Shown here: piece after piece, positions 53,872-63,315 of the stretch
How the letters are laid out: every line of letters begins with the position of its first letter
How positions within the stretch are numbered: position 1 is the stretch's first letter
NCBI RefSeq assembly: GCF_002843315.1
Contig: NZ_MVDD01000002.1
Span: 124,001 to 188,000, forward strand
Direction of reading: 5' to 3'
Source: Labilibaculum filiforme
Lineage (GTDB): Bacteria > Bacteroidota > Bacteroidia > Bacteroidales > Marinifilaceae
DNA: 64,000 nucleotides
Position numbers and translations under genes: made by a program
Notes under the pieces: model-generated
Databases searched by the model: none
Seen by the model: the letters and a program-made list of their open reading frames with translations, nothing else
Told to the model about the DNA's origin: nothing

Positions 53872-54378
53872 ATGGAACGATTTTGGAATCTTATTCATTA
53901 TTTCATTTACAAAGCTCATAATCAATTTCATCTATTTTGTAATAAAATAAACCCAATCTTATTTCTTTATAAGCTACCCTTCGCAAAAAGACATTTTGCA
54001 AAAAAAGGAATTAACCCCATAAAAGAAGTAAACAAGGCATTTCAAAGACCTGATATAGGTTTGAGCAGTATTGTTTCAGGAGGAGCAATCTACACACTAT
54101 TTTTCCTGCTCTGCTTTGGAGTAATAAACATCTTTTCAGGAATAATTCAAAAAGAACTGAATCTTCAACTCTACCACTTCATCATCCTGATTATCTTATC
54201 AATAATCATTAATTACTTCTTAGTATTTAAGGGTGATAAATACTTAAGCTATTTTAAAGAGTTTGAAAAAATGGAACAGAAAGATAAAACAAAATGGGCT
54301 TGGATTAGTTTTGCTGTAAGTATTGGAATTCTCTTCTTTATTGTAGGTAGTTTTATTTTTTTAAATTATCGGCTATAG
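53872..54378 (+). CDS. Small three-helix membrane protein (immunity candidate)
   Basis: The 168-residue protein has an aromatic, basic N-terminal half (residues 1-60, ending KKGINPIKEVNKAFQRPDIG) and three membrane helices (about 63-90, 100-120 and 143-165). No known motif is seen. It lies 12 bp after the glycine-zipper protein and shares its promoter. A small multi-pass protein next to a pore-forming domain fits an immunity protein acting in the inner membrane; an alternative is a membrane anchor or transporter subunit for the upstream protein. The following 75 bp to the lpxB stop hold no clear hairpin. Confidence 0.6.
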   Translation: MERFWNLIHYFIYKAHNQFHLFCNKINPILFLYKLPFAKRHFAKKGINPIKEVNKAFQRPDIGLSSIVSGGAIYTLFFLLCFGVINIFSGIIQKELNLQLYHFIILIILSIIINYFLVFKGDKYLSYFKEFEKMEQKDKTKWAWISFAVSIGILFFIVGSFIFLNYRL

Positions 54379-54453
54379 TTAGCATCCACACACCTACGAT
54401 ACAATAGATTAATACAGAGCTAGATAATAAATAATTCAGTCCAACTTTATTTA

Positions 54454-55578
54454 TTACTGTAAATCTTCATAAATCATTTTAGCAAAACGAGCCGATGCTC
54501 CTGCTCCTCCTAATTTTTCATTCAAAAGCTGATAATTGTGCAGCATTTGACTGCGATACTCTCTATCGAAAAGAATTTGATTTAACTCCTGAGTAATCAT
54601 CTCTTTGTTGCAGGTATGCTGAATCAATTCTTTCACAATCAAACGATCCATTATCAAATTCACCAGCGAAATATACTTCACTTTTAAAAGTCGTTTTCCA
54701 ATAGTGAACAACAGCTTTCCTCCTCCGGTAAGATAACACACTACTTGAGGGATACGTAGCAATGCTGTTTCTAAAGTTGCAGTTCCAGATGTAACAACAG
54801 CAGCTTGCGATTGTTGCAATAAATCATAGGTTTGTCCGTATACAAACTGCACATTTTGATTTCCCACTACAGAAGCATAAAATTCTGGATCGATAGCTGG
54901 TGCAGCAGCAACTACAAACTGATGCTCGGGAAAAGAAGTTACACATTCCAACATTACCGGCAATACTCGCTCAATTTCCTGCTTACGAGAACCAGCAAGC
55001 AGAGCAACAATTGGTTTTTCGCTTAACTTGTTTCTCTTTATAAAATCGGGAAAACCCTCCTCTTTATTTGGGCGGTTCTCAATAGCATCTAATAATGGAT
55101 TTCCACCAAAACTCACCTCGTAATTATGCTTCTGATAAAATTCAGTCTCGAATGGAAAAATAGTAAACATTCTATCCACATAAGCCTTTATCTTTTTCAC
55201 TCGCGACTCTTTCCATGCCCATATTTTAGGCGAAATGTAATAATGCACACGAATTCCACGTTTTTTTGCAAATTTTGCCATTCGCAAATTAAAACCAGGA
55301 TAATCAACTAAAATTAATACATCGGGCTTAAATGCAAGTAAATCTTCTTCGCAGAGTGAAAAATTAGCTTTTATCTTGCCCAAATTCTTCATCACGGTCA
55401 AAAAACCCATAAATGCAGTTTCGCGATAATGCTTTACCAATTCGCCACCTTGAGCCAGCATTAAATCTCCTCCCCAAAATCGAAATTCAGCTTTTGAATC
55501 CTGAATTTTCAACTCCTTCATTAAGTTCGATGCGTGAAGATCCCCAGATGCTTCCCCTGTGATGATATAGTATTTCAT
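54454..55578 (-). CDS. lpxB: Lipid-A-disaccharide synthase
   Basis: The 374-residue glycosyltransferase (GT19) has the LpxB N-terminus MKYYIITGEASGDLHASNLMKEL, then FRFWGGDLM, FMGFLTVMKNL, DVLILVDYPGFNLRMAKFAK and YYISPKIWAWKESRVKKIK. The C-terminal domain has VALLAGSRKQEIERVLP and VVTSGTATLETALLRIPQVVCY. It joins UDP-diacylglucosamine and lipid X to form the lipid A disaccharide at the inner membrane face. It is the last gene of the surE-led operon, 66 bp after the small membrane protein gene. Confidence 0.97.
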   Translation of the reverse strand: MKYYIITGEASGDLHASNLMKELKIQDSKAEFRFWGGDLMLAQGGELVKHYRETAFMGFLTVMKNLGKIKANFSLCEEDLLAFKPDVLILVDYPGFNLRMAKFAKKRGIRVHYYISPKIWAWKESRVKKIKAYVDRMFTIFPFETEFYQKHNYEVSFGGNPLLDAIENRPNKEEGFPDFIKRNKLSEKPIVALLAGSRKQEIERVLPVMLECVTSFPEHQFVVAAAPAIDPEFYASVVGNQNVQFVYGQTYDLLQQSQAAVVTSGTATLETALLRIPQVVCYLTGGGKLLFTIGKRLLKVKYISLVNLIMDRLIVKELIQHTCNKEMITQELNQILFDREYRSQMLHNYQLLNEKLGGAGASARFAKMIYEDLQ

Positions 55579-55644
55579 TTTAAAGATAGATTTGAGAGGT
55601 CAGATTATTTACACATTACTGTTTGATATCTAATCTCTATACAA

Positions 55645-55944
55645 TTACATTCCAAAACGAAAAATCAGGATCGCAAAAGAATACAAAATAGTTGCCAACA
55701 ATACGCCTCTGGCAGCCTTTAAAAAATCTGTTTTAATAAACAGAAAGAAGAAAACGATGTTTCCAAAATACACGCCAAGTGCCAGTACTTTCGTATAGAT
55801 TTTATGAACCAACAAACTGTCAATAAATGTTTTCAAACTCATTTCGGCTTGAAACTTCACCGCAAACACGAGTAGAATGGAAAGAAGAGGAACCAAAATT
55901 CCAATAATCAATCCTAAAGTAGTTGAATTGATTCTAGACTTCAT
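55645..55944 (-). CDS. Small membrane protein between surE and lpxB
   Basis: The 99-residue protein has three hydrophobic segments (about 8-29, 45-67 and 76-96) and a short polar start MKSRINSTTLGLIIGI. No motif is recognised. Its start overlaps the surE stop by 11 bp, which implies translational coupling. Position within surE and lpxB is common in Bacteroidota for short hypothetical genes, so it may be an envelope-related accessory. Confidence 0.75.
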   Translation of the reverse strand: MKSRINSTTLGLIIGILVPLLSILLVFAVKFQAEMSLKTFIDSLLVHKIYTKVLALGVYFGNIVFFFLFIKTDFLKAARGVLLATILYSFAILIFRFGM

Positions 55945-56710
55945 AATCCCATTTTTTTAAATCCGCAACTAATGCATGAGCTGTCATGTCAATTTGGGTA
56001 GGAACTACCGATGCATATCCATTTTTAATAGCCCACTCATCGGTCTCCTCATTATTCGGCTCTGCATTTATAAACTGTCCGGTTAACCAATAATAATCTC
56101 CTCCAAAAGGATCTTGCCTATGGTCAAATTCCTCATTCCATCTACCAATTGCCTGACGACAAACGCGAATTCCTTTCAATTCACCTTTCGGAAAATTAAC
56201 ATTTAAACAAACACCAGTGGCCAATCCATTTTTTACCAAATTAGAAAATATTTTACGGCCATATTGCACAGACTGAGTAAAATCAGCATCAGCTGCAAAT
56301 ACATCTAAGGAAAAACCTACCGAAGGAATTCCATTGATGCATCCTTCGATTGTTGCACCCATAGTTCCAGAATACAAAACACTTACCGAAGTATTGGCAC
56401 CATGATTTATTCCGGAAACCAGAAAATCCGGCTTTTTTGGAAGTATTTTATTTAATGCAAGCTTAACACAATCAACTGGCGTTCCCTTACAACTATAAAT
56501 ATGCAGGTTCTTCTCATCCCTAACTTTTTTAATTCGGATAGGAACTTCAACCGTAATAGAATTTGATTTTCCTGAGTTGGATCGATTTGGGGCTACCACA
56601 TAAATATCTCCAAAATCTTTCACCATAGCAACCAAAGCCTTTATCCCTTTAGCATTAAGTCCATCGTCGTTCGTAACAAGTATAATTGGTTTTTCTTTCA
56701 GCTCGCTCAT
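55934..56710 (-). CDS. surE: 5'/3'-nucleotidase SurE
   Basis: The 258-residue enzyme has the complete SurE signature: ILVTNDDGLNAKGI (metal-binding Asp-Asp), VAPNRSNSGKSNSIT, SGINHGANTSVSVLYSGTMGA and GIPSVGFSLD. It removes phosphate from nucleoside monophosphates with a divalent metal. It starts an operon with the small membrane gene and lpxB. Confidence 0.96.
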   Translation of the reverse strand: MSELKEKPIILVTNDDGLNAKGIKALVAMVKDFGDIYVVAPNRSNSGKSNSITVEVPIRIKKVRDEKNLHIYSCKGTPVDCVKLALNKILPKKPDFLVSGINHGANTSVSVLYSGTMGATIEGCINGIPSVGFSLDVFAADADFTQSVQYGRKIFSNLVKNGLATGVCLNVNFPKGELKGIRVCRQAIGRWNEEFDHRQDPFGGDYYWLTGQFINAEPNNEETDEWAIKNGYASVVPTQIDMTAHALVADLKKWDYEV

Positions 56711-56775
56711 ATTTTTATTTTGATAATCCTACAAATATATTCGAATTCGAGGCAATTATCAATTTCCTAGAACAC

Positions 56776-56907
56776 TTAATTAAAAAAGTGTTTCACCAAA
56801 AAAGAAAACCAAAGAGTTCCTAAAGCATATAAAAAAATTAAATGCTGTACTAATAAAAAAACGAAAAGCCACCAAAAAGAAAGAAAATTCACAGTGAACT
56901 TCGGCAT
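56776..56907 (-). CDS. Possible 43-residue hydrophobic peptide gene
   Basis: The ATG at 56907 opens a 43-residue frame made almost entirely of Phe, Leu, Trp and Val (two adjacent hydrophobic stretches, 8-22 and 24-38), ending VKHFFN. The frame stays open for 16 codons upstream of the ATG, and an AAGGAG sequence lies about 35 bases upstream. It is on the same strand as surE, upstream of it, and could be a small membrane protein or a gene remnant. The T-rich strand alone can produce such a frame by chance, so this is tentative. Confidence 0.3.
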   Translation of the reverse strand: MPKFTVNFLSFWWLFVFLLVQHLIFLYALGTLWFSFLVKHFFN

Positions 56908-57030
56908 ACTTGCCGGTTCATTCTCCAGTAAATTTAAACTCCTTTTTTCTTCGCCTTACCTAGCGTTGCACTTTCCAAATCTTTAAAGCTACTATTTTAA
57001 AAAGCTTTCCAATTTTAAGCTCCTATCCTA

Positions 57031-57062
57031 CTTGTTACTTGGAGGTAAAATTTCTACTTTTG
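57031..57062 (+). promoter_or_regulatory. Promoter of pheT
   Basis: CTTG at 57031-57034 and TACTTTTG at 57055-57062 are 20 bases apart. The ATG lies 77 bp after the -7 element. The rest of the 428-bp gap (56711-57138) holds only the tentative small minus-strand frame. Confidence 0.65.
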
Positions 57063-57138
57063 TAAGCTTGAAGAAGAATGGCGACATTTTACATTCCTCT
57101 TTTTTACATTGAAAATTATCTGAAAAAACACACATACA

Positions 57139-59589
57139 ATGAAGGTATCATACAAATGGCTGAAAGATTACATTGATATTGATCTTACGCCTGCTGAAAT
57201 GGATGACATTCTAACTCAAATTGGTTTGGAAGTTGGTGGAATCGAAAAAATTCAATCCATTAAAGGTGGCTTGGAAGGTTTGGTTATTGGTGAAGTAAAA
57301 ACTTGCATTCCGCATCCAAATTCTGATCATTTGAGCATCACAAGTGTTGATGTAAACGGCGCAGAATTACTACCAATTGTTTGTGGCGCAGCCAATATTG
57401 CTGCCGGACAAAAAGTGGTAGTTGCTACAGTTGGAACTGTTTTATACGATGGTGACGAAAGCTTTACCATTAAAAAATCGAAAATAAGAGGCGAAGTTTC
57501 TTTAGGAATGATTTGCGCCGAAGACGAAATTGGCGTTGGCACCGATCACGATGGAATTATGGTATTGCCTGCCGATGCAGTGGTAGGAACTCCAGCTGCT
57601 AAATATTTTAATGTAGAAGATGATATTGCCATTGAAATTGATTTAACTCCAAACCGAATTGATGGAGCATCGCACATTGGTGTTGCCAGAGATTTGGCTG
57701 CTTACCTAAAGCAACAAAAAAATATAGAATATAAAACCCCTTCGGTAGAAGCCTTTAAAGTTGAAAACAATAATACTCCTATTGAAGTACTTGTTGAAAA
57801 TCAAGAAGCTTGTCACCGTTACTCGGGAGTTTGTGTTAGTGGAATTACCATAGCCGAATCACCAGAATGGTTACAAAATCGCTTAAAAGCAATCGGCTTA
57901 AAACCAATTAACAATGTTGTAGATATCACCAACTATGTGTTATTTGAAACCGGTCAGCCATTACATGCGTTCGATTACACTAAAATTGCTGGAAATAAAG
58001 TAATTGTTAAAACACTGGCTAACGGAACTCAATTCACAACGCTTGATGAAGCAAAAAGAGAATTGAACGAAAACGACTTGATGATTTGTAATGCTAAAGA
58101 ACCAATGTGTATTGCAGGGGTATTTGGTGGATTGGAATCTGGTGTTAGCCAAACAACTAATTCAGTTTTCCTTGAAAGTGCTTATTTTGATGCAGTATAT
58201 GTACGTAAAACAGCTCGTCGTCATGGTTTAAACACCGATGCATCGTTCCGTTTTGAACGTGGTACAGATCCTAACAACACTATTTATGCAATGAAACGTG
58301 CTGCTCTTTTAATCAAAGAGATTGCTGGTGGTAGTATTTCGTCCGAAGTGATTGATATCTATCCAAACCCAGTTGCCGATTTTAAAGTGGAAGTGAGTGT
58401 AGATCGTATCGAACGCCTAATTGGAAAGAAAATTGGCAAAGAAACTATTAAAAATATTCTAACTGCGCTAGAAATTGGTATTGAAAAAGAAGATGGAGAT
58501 ACATTGAATCTACTTGTTCCTCCGTATCGTGTTGACGTAAAACGCGAGGCCGATATTGTAGAAGAAGTATTGCGTATTTATGGTTTTAATAATGTAGAAG
58601 TTCCCGGCAAAGTAAATGCATCCTTAAGCTATGCTCCAAAACCGGACGAACACAAATTAAAAAATACCATTGCCGACTTACTATCATATAGTGGTTTTAA
58701 CGAAATAATGAACAATTCGCTAACCAAAACTTCCTACTACGAAGGATTGGAAAGTCTGAAACTAGAAAATACCGTTCGTATTTTTAACCCGCTTAGTTCC
58801 GATTTAAATGCAATGCGCCAAAGTCTTCTATTTGGTGGCTTAGAATGTATTGCTTACAATATTAACCGCAGAAATACGGATTTAAAATTCTACGAGTTTG
58901 GTAAATCGTACCAACACTTTGTGAATCCAGAAAACGAAAATCCGGTTGATAATTATTTCGAAAAAGAACACTTGGGCGTTTTCATGTGTGGAAATAAAAC
59001 GGCAACTAACTGGAATTTAAAAGAAGAGCCTACCAACTTCTTCCACCTAAAGGCTTTCGCTGAAAATGTATTGAAACGTTTAGGTTTTCAGATCGAAAAA
59101 TTACGAATTAATGAACTTGAGAACGACCAATTTACCGAAGGTTTAAGCTATGGTGTGAAGAAAAAAGTATTGGTGGAAGTTGGAATGGTTAGCGGTAAAA
59201 TTTTAAAAGCAATGGACATTGACGTTCCTGTTTACTATGCTGATTTCGATTGGGAAATGCTAATTGGAGAAGCTACTAAAAACAAAGTTGCTTACACCGA
59301 AATTCCTAAATACCCTGCTGTTAAGCGCGATTTGGCTTTACTAATTGACAAAGCAACCAGCTTTGCAGAAATTAAAACCATTGCATTCAATTGCGAAAAA
59401 AATCTCTTAAAATCAGTTTCTTTATTTGATTTTTACGAAGGTGAAAAATTGGGTGCAGATAAAAAATCGTATGCAGTAAGTTTCATTCTTCAGGACACTG
59501 AAAAAACATTAGAAGACAAGCAGATTGATAAGATCATGCAAAAGCTAATTAAGAGCTACGAAAAACAATTGGGAGCCGAACTTCGTTAA
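57139..59589 (+). CDS. pheT: Phenylalanyl-tRNA synthetase beta subunit
   Basis: The 816-residue protein has all PheT domains in order: an N-terminal KVSYKWLKDYIDI start, an EMAP-type tRNA-binding domain (about 42-155, HPNSDHLSITSVDV and IRGEVSLGMICAEDEIG), B3/B4 (about 215-390, with NNVVDITNYVLFETGQPLHAFD), B5 (about 405-475), the core catalytic-like domain and the C-terminal FDX-ACB anticodon domain (about 725-816, KYPAVKRDLALLID). It is half of the alpha2-beta2 enzyme that charges tRNA-Phe and includes the editing site. pheS is not adjacent. The length is typical. Confidence 0.98.
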   Translation: MKVSYKWLKDYIDIDLTPAEMDDILTQIGLEVGGIEKIQSIKGGLEGLVIGEVKTCIPHPNSDHLSITSVDVNGAELLPIVCGAANIAAGQKVVVATVGTVLYDGDESFTIKKSKIRGEVSLGMICAEDEIGVGTDHDGIMVLPADAVVGTPAAKYFNVEDDIAIEIDLTPNRIDGASHIGVARDLAAYLKQQKNIEYKTPSVEAFKVENNNTPIEVLVENQEACHRYSGVCVSGITIAESPEWLQNRLKAIGLKPINNVVDITNYVLFETGQPLHAFDYTKIAGNKVIVKTLANGTQFTTLDEAKRELNENDLMICNAKEPMCIAGVFGGLESGVSQTTNSVFLESAYFDAVYVRKTARRHGLNTDASFRFERGTDPNNTIYAMKRAALLIKEIAGGSISSEVIDIYPNPVADFKVEVSVDRIERLIGKKIGKETIKNILTALEIGIEKEDGDTLNLLVPPYRVDVKREADIVEEVLRIYGFNNVEVPGKVNASLSYAPKPDEHKLKNTIADLLSYSGFNEIMNNSLTKTSYYEGLESLKLENTVRIFNPLSSDLNAMRQSLLFGGLECIAYNINRRNTDLKFYEFGKSYQHFVNPENENPVDNYFEKEHLGVFMCGNKTATNWNLKEEPTNFFHLKAFAENVLKRLGFQIEKLRINELENDQFTEGLSYGVKKKVLVEVGMVSGKILKAMDIDVPVYYADFDWEMLIGEATKNKVAYTEIPKYPAVKRDLALLIDKATSFAEIKTIAFNCEKNLLKSVSLFDFYEGEKLGADKKSYAVSFILQDTEKTLEDKQIDKIMQKLIKSYEKQLGAELR

Positions 59590-59612
59590 TTGTAACCAGA
59601 TATTATTTGAAT

Positions 59613-59642
59613 GCCGATTCCTAATGGAGTCGGCTTTTTTTT
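59613..59642 (+). terminator. Terminator of pheT
   Basis: A 9-bp stem (GCCGATTCC with GGAGTCGGC, one T-G pair) with a 4-base loop is followed by T8, 24 bp after the stop. Confidence 0.9.
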
Positions 59643-59779
59643 ATCTATCTTAACTAATGCTGATAGTTAAGATGTATGTTAGCTCTCCTACTTTAACATT
59701 TGCTTAACTCTTTCAATTTAATCGCTAAAGGTATTTTCAGTAATTTGCAATCCGATTTTTAATATTAAATATACCGAAA

Positions 59780-60313
59780 ATGTCAAGATTTAGTTTTGGA
59801 GAATACGTAGATGGAATTAGCTATAAAGTTTTAAACGAGAGAGAAGTTCGTGCCACAGCAGGATTGTTGTTCCTGACGATTTTTGTGACCTTAATCGCAG
59901 CAGTATTTTTCAAGAAGTACGCTCCTATCCCTTACGTTTCAGGATTTATCGTACTCAACTTTGCCATTAGTGTTTTCATTAATCCGAAATACGCTCCAGC
60001 AAATATTATAGCACGTCTTATCGTGATTAAACAAGAACCAATATACATTGGTGCCATTCAAAAAAGATTCGCTTGGAGTTTAGGCTTAACGCTTTCTGCT
60101 ATTGTATTTTTTCTATCGATTCCTTTACAAAGCGATCCTGCTATTTTTGAATCGGTATGTATGCTTTGTCTACTCTGCATGTTATTGATGTTTATCGAAA
60201 CAGCATTTGGAATTTGTATTGGTTGCCAATTCTATTTTTTAGCTCTACGTTTAAAGCTGATGAAACAACCAGAAGTAAAACCAAACTGTATGGGCAATTC
60301 CTGCGAAGTATAA
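59780..60313 (+). CDS. DUF4395 domain membrane protein
   Basis: The 177-residue protein has four membrane helices in two pairs (about 26-46, 51-70, 96-118, 122-155). The conserved DUF4395 elements are present: an R.TA.L......., FINPKYAPANIIARLIV and CIGCQFY. It ends with a Cys-containing tail (CMGNSCEV). DUF4395 proteins are of unknown function, often near sulfur or redox genes; here there is no such neighbour. It is a single gene between two terminators. Confidence 0.82.
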   Translation: MSRFSFGEYVDGISYKVLNEREVRATAGLLFLTIFVTLIAAVFFKKYAPIPYVSGFIVLNFAISVFINPKYAPANIIARLIVIKQEPIYIGAIQKRFAWSLGLTLSAIVFFLSIPLQSDPAIFESVCMLCLLCMLLMFIETAFGICIGCQFYFLALRLKLMKQPEVKPNCMGNSCEV

Positions 60314-60330
60314 GTAATAATTAACCATAC

Positions 60331-60366
60331 AAAAAAGTCAATTCTTATAAGAATTGACTTTTTTTT
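60331..60366 (+). terminator. Terminator of the DUF4395 gene
   Basis: A perfect inverted repeat with 16-bp arms (AAAAAAGTCAATTCTT and complement, two-base loop) ends in T8. It can act on both strands. Confidence 0.9.
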
Positions 60367-60593
60367 GTATTTAACAATATTTTTATTGCTCCAAATTACC
60401 ATCTATCCCTACCTTTCAACACCAAATAAAAACTCCTTTTCCTAAAGTTTCAGAACTTTTTAAAACTTATTCAAATTTCACTTTCTGAAAATTAATATGT
60501 ACCTTAGAAATTAGAAATAGTAGTTAGCATCTAACATTAATTACCACCTTAGTTTAAATTCTATTACCTGTTTTATCGCTCAATATAAATCTT

Positions 60594-62327
60594 ATGGATT
60601 ATACGAATAAAACGAAGAAAGAACTCCTTTCCATCATCAAAAAGATGCAGGTACAAAACAATACTTCCAAACAACTAACAGAAAAAGAAACTAGCATTCA
60701 GAAAAAATCAGAAGCATCTTTATATGAATCAAAAAAGATGCTTGAAATGGTTATGAATAGTATTCCTCAGTTTATTTTTTGGAAAGATTGCAATTCTGTT
60801 TACATGGGATGCAATGAAAATTTTGCACTTGCTGCTGGATTAAAATCTGCCATCGAAATTGTAGGGAAAACAGATTATGATTTGGCTTGGCAGAAGGAAG
60901 AAGCTGATTTTTTTGTGAAAGTTGACAAACGAGTAATAGAAAGTGGCGTTGCAGAATATCGAATTATAGAACCACAATTGCACGCCAATGGGAAACATGC
61001 ATGGTTAAGAACAAATAAAGTCCCAATTTACAACGATCAGATTGAAATTATAGGTATTCTGGGAACCTACGAAGACATAACCGAACAAAGGTATGCTGAA
61101 ATAAAGTTGCAAGAAAATAGCGAAAAGATTAAAAAACAGAACAAAGATTACCAACAAATTAATAAAGACCTTAACCACATAAACAAAGAGTTACAAAACG
61201 AGAAAGAAAGATCGGAAGAGGGAGAAAAGCAATTAAAATTAATCGCAAACAACCTTATGAATGGAATGCTTTATCAGGTAGTAACCACTGATGGGCAGAA
61301 TAGAAAACTTAACTACATAAGTGATGCCGTAGAAAAATTTTATGGTTGCAGTGTTAAGGAAGCAAAAATGGATGCATCCTTAATTTACAATAAAATTCAT
61401 CCAGAAGATAAGGCTCATTTCTTAGAAATGGAACAAGAGTCCATAAAAAACATGATCCCCTTTAAAGCAGAAGCACGAATAATAAATCCCGATGGTAGTA
61501 TCCGATGGTCTTATTTTACTTCTAACCCTCGAAAAATAAAAGGATTAACTTGCAGTGACGGTATTGAGATAGATATTTCGGACCGAAAGCAATTAGAACA
61601 AGAGCTAACCGAAGCCAAAGAAAAAGCAGAAGAAACCGACCATTTAAAAACAGCATTTCTTCAAAATATGAGCCACGAAATTCGTACTCCTATGAATGCG
61701 ATTATGGGTTTCTCGAGCTTACTAAATGATAATTTCAATAACAAACAAAAATTAGAACGATTCTCCCAAATCATTAATCAGCGTTGCAACGATTTGCTCG
61801 AAATTATAAATGGGATACTCGATATCTCAAAAATTGAATCGGGACAATCCACCACACACATCGAAGAATATGATTTAAAGGATTTGTGTACTGAACTCGA
61901 TCTATTCTACAATGAATATCGAAAGCGTATTGGAAAAGAACATATCCAGCTCCATCTTCGCTTACAAAATTTACTTGAAGAAACTATAATTCAAACCGAC
62001 AAAGTAAAACTAAAGCAAATATTAATCAACCTAATTAGTAACGCATTCAAATTCACTGAAAGAGGTTCGATTGAATGTGGATGCAAATTAGAAAACAATC
62101 AATACATATTTTATGTTACCGATACTGGAATTGGTATTCCGGAAGACAAACAAAAAATGATTTTTGAGCGTTTTATGCAAGCCGATGTTTCCACCTCTGG
62201 AGTGCATCAAGGAACGGGTCTTGGCTTAGCTATTTCAAAAGCATTTGTAAAAATGTTAAAAGGTGAAATTTGGCTGGTAAGTAAGCCTGGCAAGGGAAGC
62301 TCTTTTTATTTCAGTTTACCAAGCTAA
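60594..62327 (+). CDS. Cytoplasmic PAS-domain sensor histidine kinase
   Basis: The 577-residue protein has no membrane segment. It contains a short N-terminal coiled coil, a PAS domain (about 45-165, MVMNSIPQFIFWKDCNSVYMGCN), a second coiled coil (about 165-215), a PAS_3-type domain (about 215-335, with IHPEDKAHFLEMEQES and INPDGSIRW), HisKA with His361 in MSHEIRTPMNAIMGF, and HATPase_c with ILINLISNAFKFTERGSI, VTDTGIGIPEDKQKMIFERFMQAD and HQGTGLGLAISKAFV. There is no receiver domain and no response regulator gene nearby, so it is an orphan kinase whose signal is unknown. Confidence 0.94.
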   Translation: MDYTNKTKKELLSIIKKMQVQNNTSKQLTEKETSIQKKSEASLYESKKMLEMVMNSIPQFIFWKDCNSVYMGCNENFALAAGLKSAIEIVGKTDYDLAWQKEEADFFVKVDKRVIESGVAEYRIIEPQLHANGKHAWLRTNKVPIYNDQIEIIGILGTYEDITEQRYAEIKLQENSEKIKKQNKDYQQINKDLNHINKELQNEKERSEEGEKQLKLIANNLMNGMLYQVVTTDGQNRKLNYISDAVEKFYGCSVKEAKMDASLIYNKIHPEDKAHFLEMEQESIKNMIPFKAEARIINPDGSIRWSYFTSNPRKIKGLTCSDGIEIDISDRKQLEQELTEAKEKAEETDHLKTAFLQNMSHEIRTPMNAIMGFSSLLNDNFNNKQKLERFSQIINQRCNDLLEIINGILDISKIESGQSTTHIEEYDLKDLCTELDLFYNEYRKRIGKEHIQLHLRLQNLLEETIIQTDKVKLKQILINLISNAFKFTERGSIECGCKLENNQYIFYVTDTGIGIPEDKQKMIFERFMQADVSTSGVHQGTGLGLAISKAFVKMLKGEIWLVSKPGKGSSFYFSLPS

Positions 62328-62476
62328 CAGGAAACATTTTCTTGTTTACCTACACATCAGCAACAAGCAAAAAAAAAAGCCATATAAAAACAACAATAAC
62401 AAGTAGTTGATAGTGAATAAAAAAGTAAGCTCTCCCCCCTATTTGGTTTGATAATTCTTATTTACATGCAATCTAT
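62328..62476. other. Gene-free stretch after the kinase
   Basis: It is AT-rich with poly-A stretches and no open frame or hairpin with a T-run, so the end of the kinase transcript is not evident. Confidence 0.4.
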
Positions 62477-62507
62477 TTTGTTTGCTAAGGAGCTTTTTCT
62501 AAATTCG
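62477..62507 (+). promoter_or_regulatory. Candidate promoter for the PrsW gene
   Basis: TTTG at 62477-62480 is followed after 19 bases by TAAATTCG at 62500-62507, one base off the -7 consensus. The 5' untranslated leader would be about 125 bases. Confidence 0.5.
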
Positions 62508-62640
62508 TAACTTTCACAACAAAAACAAAATTGATTTTATTACAAAATAGTTAGAATCACAATTATCCACAGATGGATACTCGCTGCCTAATTGCAATAA
62601 ATCAACATGAATTTAATTTTTTTTCACCACTACAAAATCT

Positions 62641-63315
62641 ATGAATCTCCTTATTGTCTCTGTTGCACCAATAGCTATTATTTTATTCTACATTTACTAT
62701 CGTGACAAATACGAAAAAGAACCAATAAGGCTTTTAATGAAAGGTCTTGGTGCAGGCATGATCATCACCATACCAGTTATTTTTGCTGAGCAGGCAGTTT
62801 CTGCTGTCTATCCTCTTTTTCTTTGGGGACAAATTGGAGATGCATTTGGCAATGCTTTTTTAGTAGCGGCACTGTGCGAAGAAGCTTTTAAATTACTAGC
62901 CGTTTACCTCCTAATTTGGAAAAACCCTAATTTTAACGAACGATTCGATGGTATTGTTTATGCTGTTTTTGTTTCTCTAGGTTTCGCACTAGTAGAGAAC
63001 ATGATGTATGTATTTTCTCATGGAATGGAAACCGGTTTATCAAGAGCTTTTACCGCCGTTCCAGCGCATGCCATGTTTGGAATCATGATGGGTTATTATT
63101 TGGGTTTGTCGCGTTTTTCGGCTCGCAAAAGAGTCCAGTTTTTCACACTCGCCTTTATCGTTCCTTTCTTTTTTCATGGAGTTTACGATTTTATCTTAAT
63201 GGTTAATATCCCATGGATACTGCTTTTATTCTTTCCATTTTTGATTTTCCTAATGCGAAAAACAAACGGCAAAATGAGGGAGCTTGAAAACAATTCCATA
63301 TTCAAATATCAATAA
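62641..63315 (+). CDS. PrsW-family intramembrane metalloprotease
   Basis: The 224-residue protein has about seven membrane helices. The PrsW motifs are present: YIYYRDKYEKEPIRLL near residue 20, the Glu-Glu pair in ALCEEAFKLLAVY, VYAVFVSLGFALVENMMYV, HAMFGIMMGYYLG and FFHGVYDFIL with the metal-binding His. The best-known member cleaves anti-sigma factors in Bacillus; the substrate here is unknown. It is the last intact gene before the broken permease. Confidence 0.92.
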   Translation: MNLLIVSVAPIAIILFYIYYRDKYEKEPIRLLMKGLGAGMIITIPVIFAEQAVSAVYPLFLWGQIGDAFGNAFLVAALCEEAFKLLAVYLLIWKNPNFNERFDGIVYAVFVSLGFALVENMMYVFSHGMETGLSRAFTAVPAHAMFGIMMGYYLGLSRFSARKRVQFFTLAFIVPFFFHGVYDFILMVNIPWILLLFFPFLIFLMRKTNGKMRELENNSIFKYQ

